Below are positions 61,535 through 64,000 of a stretch of 64,000 bases of DNA, piece by piece (the stretch's first letter is position 1; every line of letters begins with the position of its first letter). The position numbers were made by a program, and so were the translations under genes. The DNA is from Palsa-1392 sp036490335. Lineage in GTDB: Bacteria > Verrucomicrobiota > Verrucomicrobiia > Chthoniobacterales > UBA10450. The notes beneath the pieces are model-generated. The model worked only from the letters and a program-made list of their open reading frames with translations, did not search any database and was not told where the DNA came from. Where the stretch lies: contig DASXEB010000023.1 in NCBI GenBank assembly GCA_036490335.1, positions 212,441-276,440 on the forward strand, written 5' to 3'.

Positions 61535-62027
61535 TGGCTCTGCCGGTGGATGCCTGGCCCTCTGGTGCGCGCTGGATTCAGCTACTGGCGCCGTCTCCGG
61601 TTGGGATAACACGGCCCGGACTCATATCAAAGCGGTGGTGGCTCTTTCCGGCGTGACCGATCCCAGTAATTGGTCCAACCCCGGTGGCATCGATCTCACG
61701 GAGTTCGAGAATGCCATGGACATTTACGTCAATATACCCAACACCACTTACGATTACACTATTCTGCGCGACCCTTCTCCAGTTCAGTTAATATCCGATG
61801 GGGCCTCAAGCTGCCCGCCAGTCATGTTGTATGCGAGTGATGGCGATTCCGTGCCTTACGCACAGGCGGATGAAATGAAAACTGCACTCAGCGGTATTGG
61901 AACTACGGTTACGGAATACGTCTTGTCAGGAAGTAACCATGCGTTCAAGAACTGGCATGTGATCAACGATCATACCGGTAAGTGTGTGAGCTCCGAAGTC
62001 ATCACTTTTTTGCAAAGCTATCCGTAA
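61527..62027 (+). pseudogene. C-terminal half of an alpha/beta-hydrolase (esterase)
   Basis: In the third frame the sequence reads TVAGSAGGCLALWCALD, with the nucleophile elbow G-x-S-A-G, then NTARTHIKAVVALSGVTDP, LYASDGDSVPYA with the likely Asp, and GSNHAFKNWH with the catalytic His. The N-terminal half with the oxyanion-hole motif is missing: the fragment begins just before the nucleophile, at the junction with the beta-repeat gene. An internal Met at 61635 gives a shorter open frame that lacks the Ser. Confidence 0.75.
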
Positions 62028-62039
62028 TGTTTGGCACAA

Positions 62040-63783
62040 ATGAAGTCCTTCAACCTCATTATCGCCGCTGCGCTGCTGTTTTCAGCCGCGCAGCGGCTCC
62101 CTAGCAGGCAGCGCGACCTGGGCAACAACTCCGAAGAGCGGAGATTGGAACACGGCGGCTAATTGGACGCCACAAATGGTCCCCGACAGTTCCTCGGACG
62201 TTGCCACTTTTGCAACCTCGAGTCAGAGACAAATCGCGGTTTCCGCGATCACCGAGATCGGTGGAATCAACTTCAGCCGGAGAGGCGATTCGTTTACGAT
62301 TTCATCCGAACCGGGCGATCCTCTCACGCTCGGCGGCTCGGGCATCGTTAATAACTCTGGTAAACTCCAGACCTTTCTGTGTGAGATCAGTGGCGGTCGT
62401 GCAGGAGGATTCACATTTAGCAACTCCGCGACTGCAGGGCAGATGGCTAGCTTTGGTGGCTCAAACGGAAGTGTCTTTGTCTTTTTCGACGCGTCTTCGG
62501 CAGGCTCAGCAACCTTCGACGTGAGTTCCAGCGGAGCCTATCAGTCTGATATGTTCTTCTGGGACTCCTCCACAGCGGCCGATGCCACAATTACGGCGAG
62601 CAACTCTGTAGTTAATTTTCTTGGTACCTCCACAGCGGCCAATGCTCACATCACCGTTAGCGCCGACTCATTCTTCTCCCTTACCGAGCAAGCACACGGC
62701 GGTAATGCTGTCGTCACCTGCATTGGCGGAAATCAGTATGCTGGCAGCAGCATTTATTTTCAAGAATATGCCACCGCCGAAGGAGGCACCTACACCGCGA
62801 TCGGCGGAAGCACGAGTGGGGAGTTTGGCAGTTTCATCGACTTCACCGACAGCGCGACAGCGGATAATGCTACCTTTGTCGTCAACGGCGGTATGGGCGC
62901 GGGGCTGGCTGGCGCGTCGCTGACCTTCGACGACACCACCACGGCGGCTCAGGCGAATATCACCGCCAATGGCGGCGTGGGCGGTTCTGAGGGCGGCGCA
63001 ATTTTCTTTGACAAAAAATCCAAAGGCAGCAACGCCGGCGTTACGCTTAATGGGAATGGCGAGTTGGACATTAGCCACCATCGTGGGTCGGGGATCAGCA
63101 TCGGCTCGCTGACGGGTGAAGGCTCGGTGTTTCTCGGCGATAACACCCTTACAATCGGGGGCAATAACCGGAGCACCGCTTTTAGTGGCATCATCCAGGG
63201 CACGGGCGGCGTGGCCAAGAGCGGCACGGGCACGCTCACGGTTAGCGGTGCAAATATTTACACCGGCCCGACGACGGTGAAGGGAGGCGTGTTCGTGGCC
63301 AACAACAAACAAGGCTCCGCCACCGGCACCGGGAGCGTGAATGTGCAGACCGGCACGCTCGCCGGCAAAGGCGCAGTCTCCGGGCCGGTGACCATCGGCA
63401 CCGGCAGCGGCAGCGGCGCCTTCCTCGCCCCGAGCGTGGCTGCGCCGCAACCGGTCACCCTGAGCCTCGCCAGCACACTCACTTTGCAAGCCGACGGCAC
63501 TTACACCTGCAAGCTCAACACCAGCAAAGCGCGCAGCGACGAAGTGGTGGCCAACGGAGTAACCATCGCGACCGGCGCGCACTTCGGGCTCCAGCCGATG
63601 ACGAACAAGAAGCTAGCGGCGGGCACGGTCTTCACCATTGTCAGCAACACCGCGAGCACCCCGATCAGCGGCACCTTCGCCAACCTCGCCGACGGCGCCG
63701 TCCTTACCGTCGGCAACACCAAGCTGCAAGCCAGCTACGAAGGCGGCGATGGCAACGATCTCGCCCTCACGGTCGTGCCCTAA
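62040..63783 (+). CDS. Beta-repeat paralogue 3, with probable frameshift in the signal peptide
   Basis: The ATG at 62040 encodes a fitting signal peptide (MKSFNLIIAAALLFSAA) but runs out of frame. The mature part (LAGSATWATTPKSGDWNTAA from 62101) lies in the frame that stays open to 63783. A one-base change near 62083-62100 separates them. The next in-frame ATG, at 62176, would give 535 residues without a signal peptide. Content follows paralogue 1: beta-helix-like units, PATR repeats (VSGANIYTGPTTVKGGVFV) and the shared C-terminus. The stop TAA is part of a motif variant. Confidence 0.75.
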
Positions 63784-63877
63784 CGAACCCGTAACGGATG
63801 CAGAGCAACGGCCGGGCTTTCCAAGCAGTAGAATTTAAGCTTTACTTCTCGTCGCAGACCACACTACAACTCGCGTC

Positions 63878-64000
63878 ATGAGAACCATTCTCCGCCTCTG
63901 CCTCTTCTCCTGCTTCCCTGCCTTTGTCATTCCCCTAACGAGTAAAGGTCAGGACGCAACTTGGGCATTGAACCCGGTGAGCAGCGATTGGACGACGGCG
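63878..64000 (+). CDS. Beta-repeat paralogue 4, 5' part
   Basis: Starts at the ATG 63878 with a signal peptide (ILRLCLFSCFPAFVIPLTS) and the paralogue block DATWALNPVSSDWTTA, cut by the window end. An extended motif variant (CCTAACGAGTAAAGG, 63934-63948) is read as part of the signal peptide. Confidence 0.75.
   Translation, partial: MRTILRLCLFSCFPAFVIPLTSKGQDATWALNPVSSDWTTA

Overview
The window is bacterial, GC-rich and densely coding. The gene content points to a verrucomicrobial genome, most likely a soil Chthoniobacterales-like (Spartobacteria) lineage; this is inference from families, since no rRNA is present. Supporting signs are tandem paralogues with autotransporter-associated beta-strand repeats, a beta-helix protein carrying the repeated STRG...IGGFI...NDNW domain common in Verrucomicrobia, a decayed Gloeo/Verruco-type repeat gene, and a DksA-like protein with a histone-H1-like tail. 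Several accessory genes are frameshifted. Either this is real decay or some are assembly errors.

Layout. 0-9.6 kb holds a cell-wall L,D-transpeptidase tail, a GlcD-type oxidase, a double-psi-barrel-like secreted protein, a PQQ-type sugar dehydrogenase, rlmN, and a cluster of secreted surface proteins. 9.9-19.6 kb holds a cNMP-binding/TrxB-like flavoprotein, an ECF sigma/anti-sigma operon, an M1 aminopeptidase, an M50 protease, larB, a GNAT enzyme and rpmH. 19.6-28 kb holds an AttH-like lipocalin with an FtsX permease, two frameshifted pseudogenes, small secreted proteins and a BNR-repeat propeller. 28-35.8 kb holds an ABC-2 permease, the H1/DksA fusion, rpmG-rpsR, a cupin, a RelE-like protein and the operon sppA-CPBP-thiL-tsaE-tsaB-alr. 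36-45.7 kb holds a Kelch protein, tRNA-Arg(TCT), ada, a thioesterase, a methylcitrate-cycle operon (prpD-prpB-citrate synthase) and a fused 3-oxoacid CoA-transferase. 45.9-57.7 kb holds a frameshifted methyltransferase, a seven-bladed propeller, an MFS transporter, a GH26-like lipoprotein behind a GH18/NodB/GT2 fusion, a naturally split IcmF-type mutase and fabG. 57.8-64 kb is a tandem family of four secreted beta-repeat paralogues, one fused to an esterase fragment and one frameshifted.

The strongest unexplained signal is not a gene. The 9-mer TCGTTAGGC (complement GCCTAACGA) occurs about 77 times by hand count; about 0.5 would be expected by chance for both strands. It lies in coding and non-coding DNA, in both orientations, sometimes as inverted pairs forming terminator-like hairpins, and it often supplies stop codons. 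Its density, about one per 0.8 kb overall and one per 0.5-0.6 kb in core tracts, resembles DNA uptake sequences of Neisseria and Haemophilus. It is almost absent from the secreted-protein tracts.

A second signal is three intergenic arrays (about 4.1, 9.7 and 60.1 kb). Each is built of a different palindromic box, and all keep exactly the same 21-bp period, which is two helical turns.

Metabolically, propionyl-CoA can leave by two routes here (methylcitrate cycle and B12-dependent mutase), next to ketone-body CoA transfer. The 50 kb locus looks like synthesis and trimming of an N-acetylhexosamine or mannan-type exopolysaccharide.
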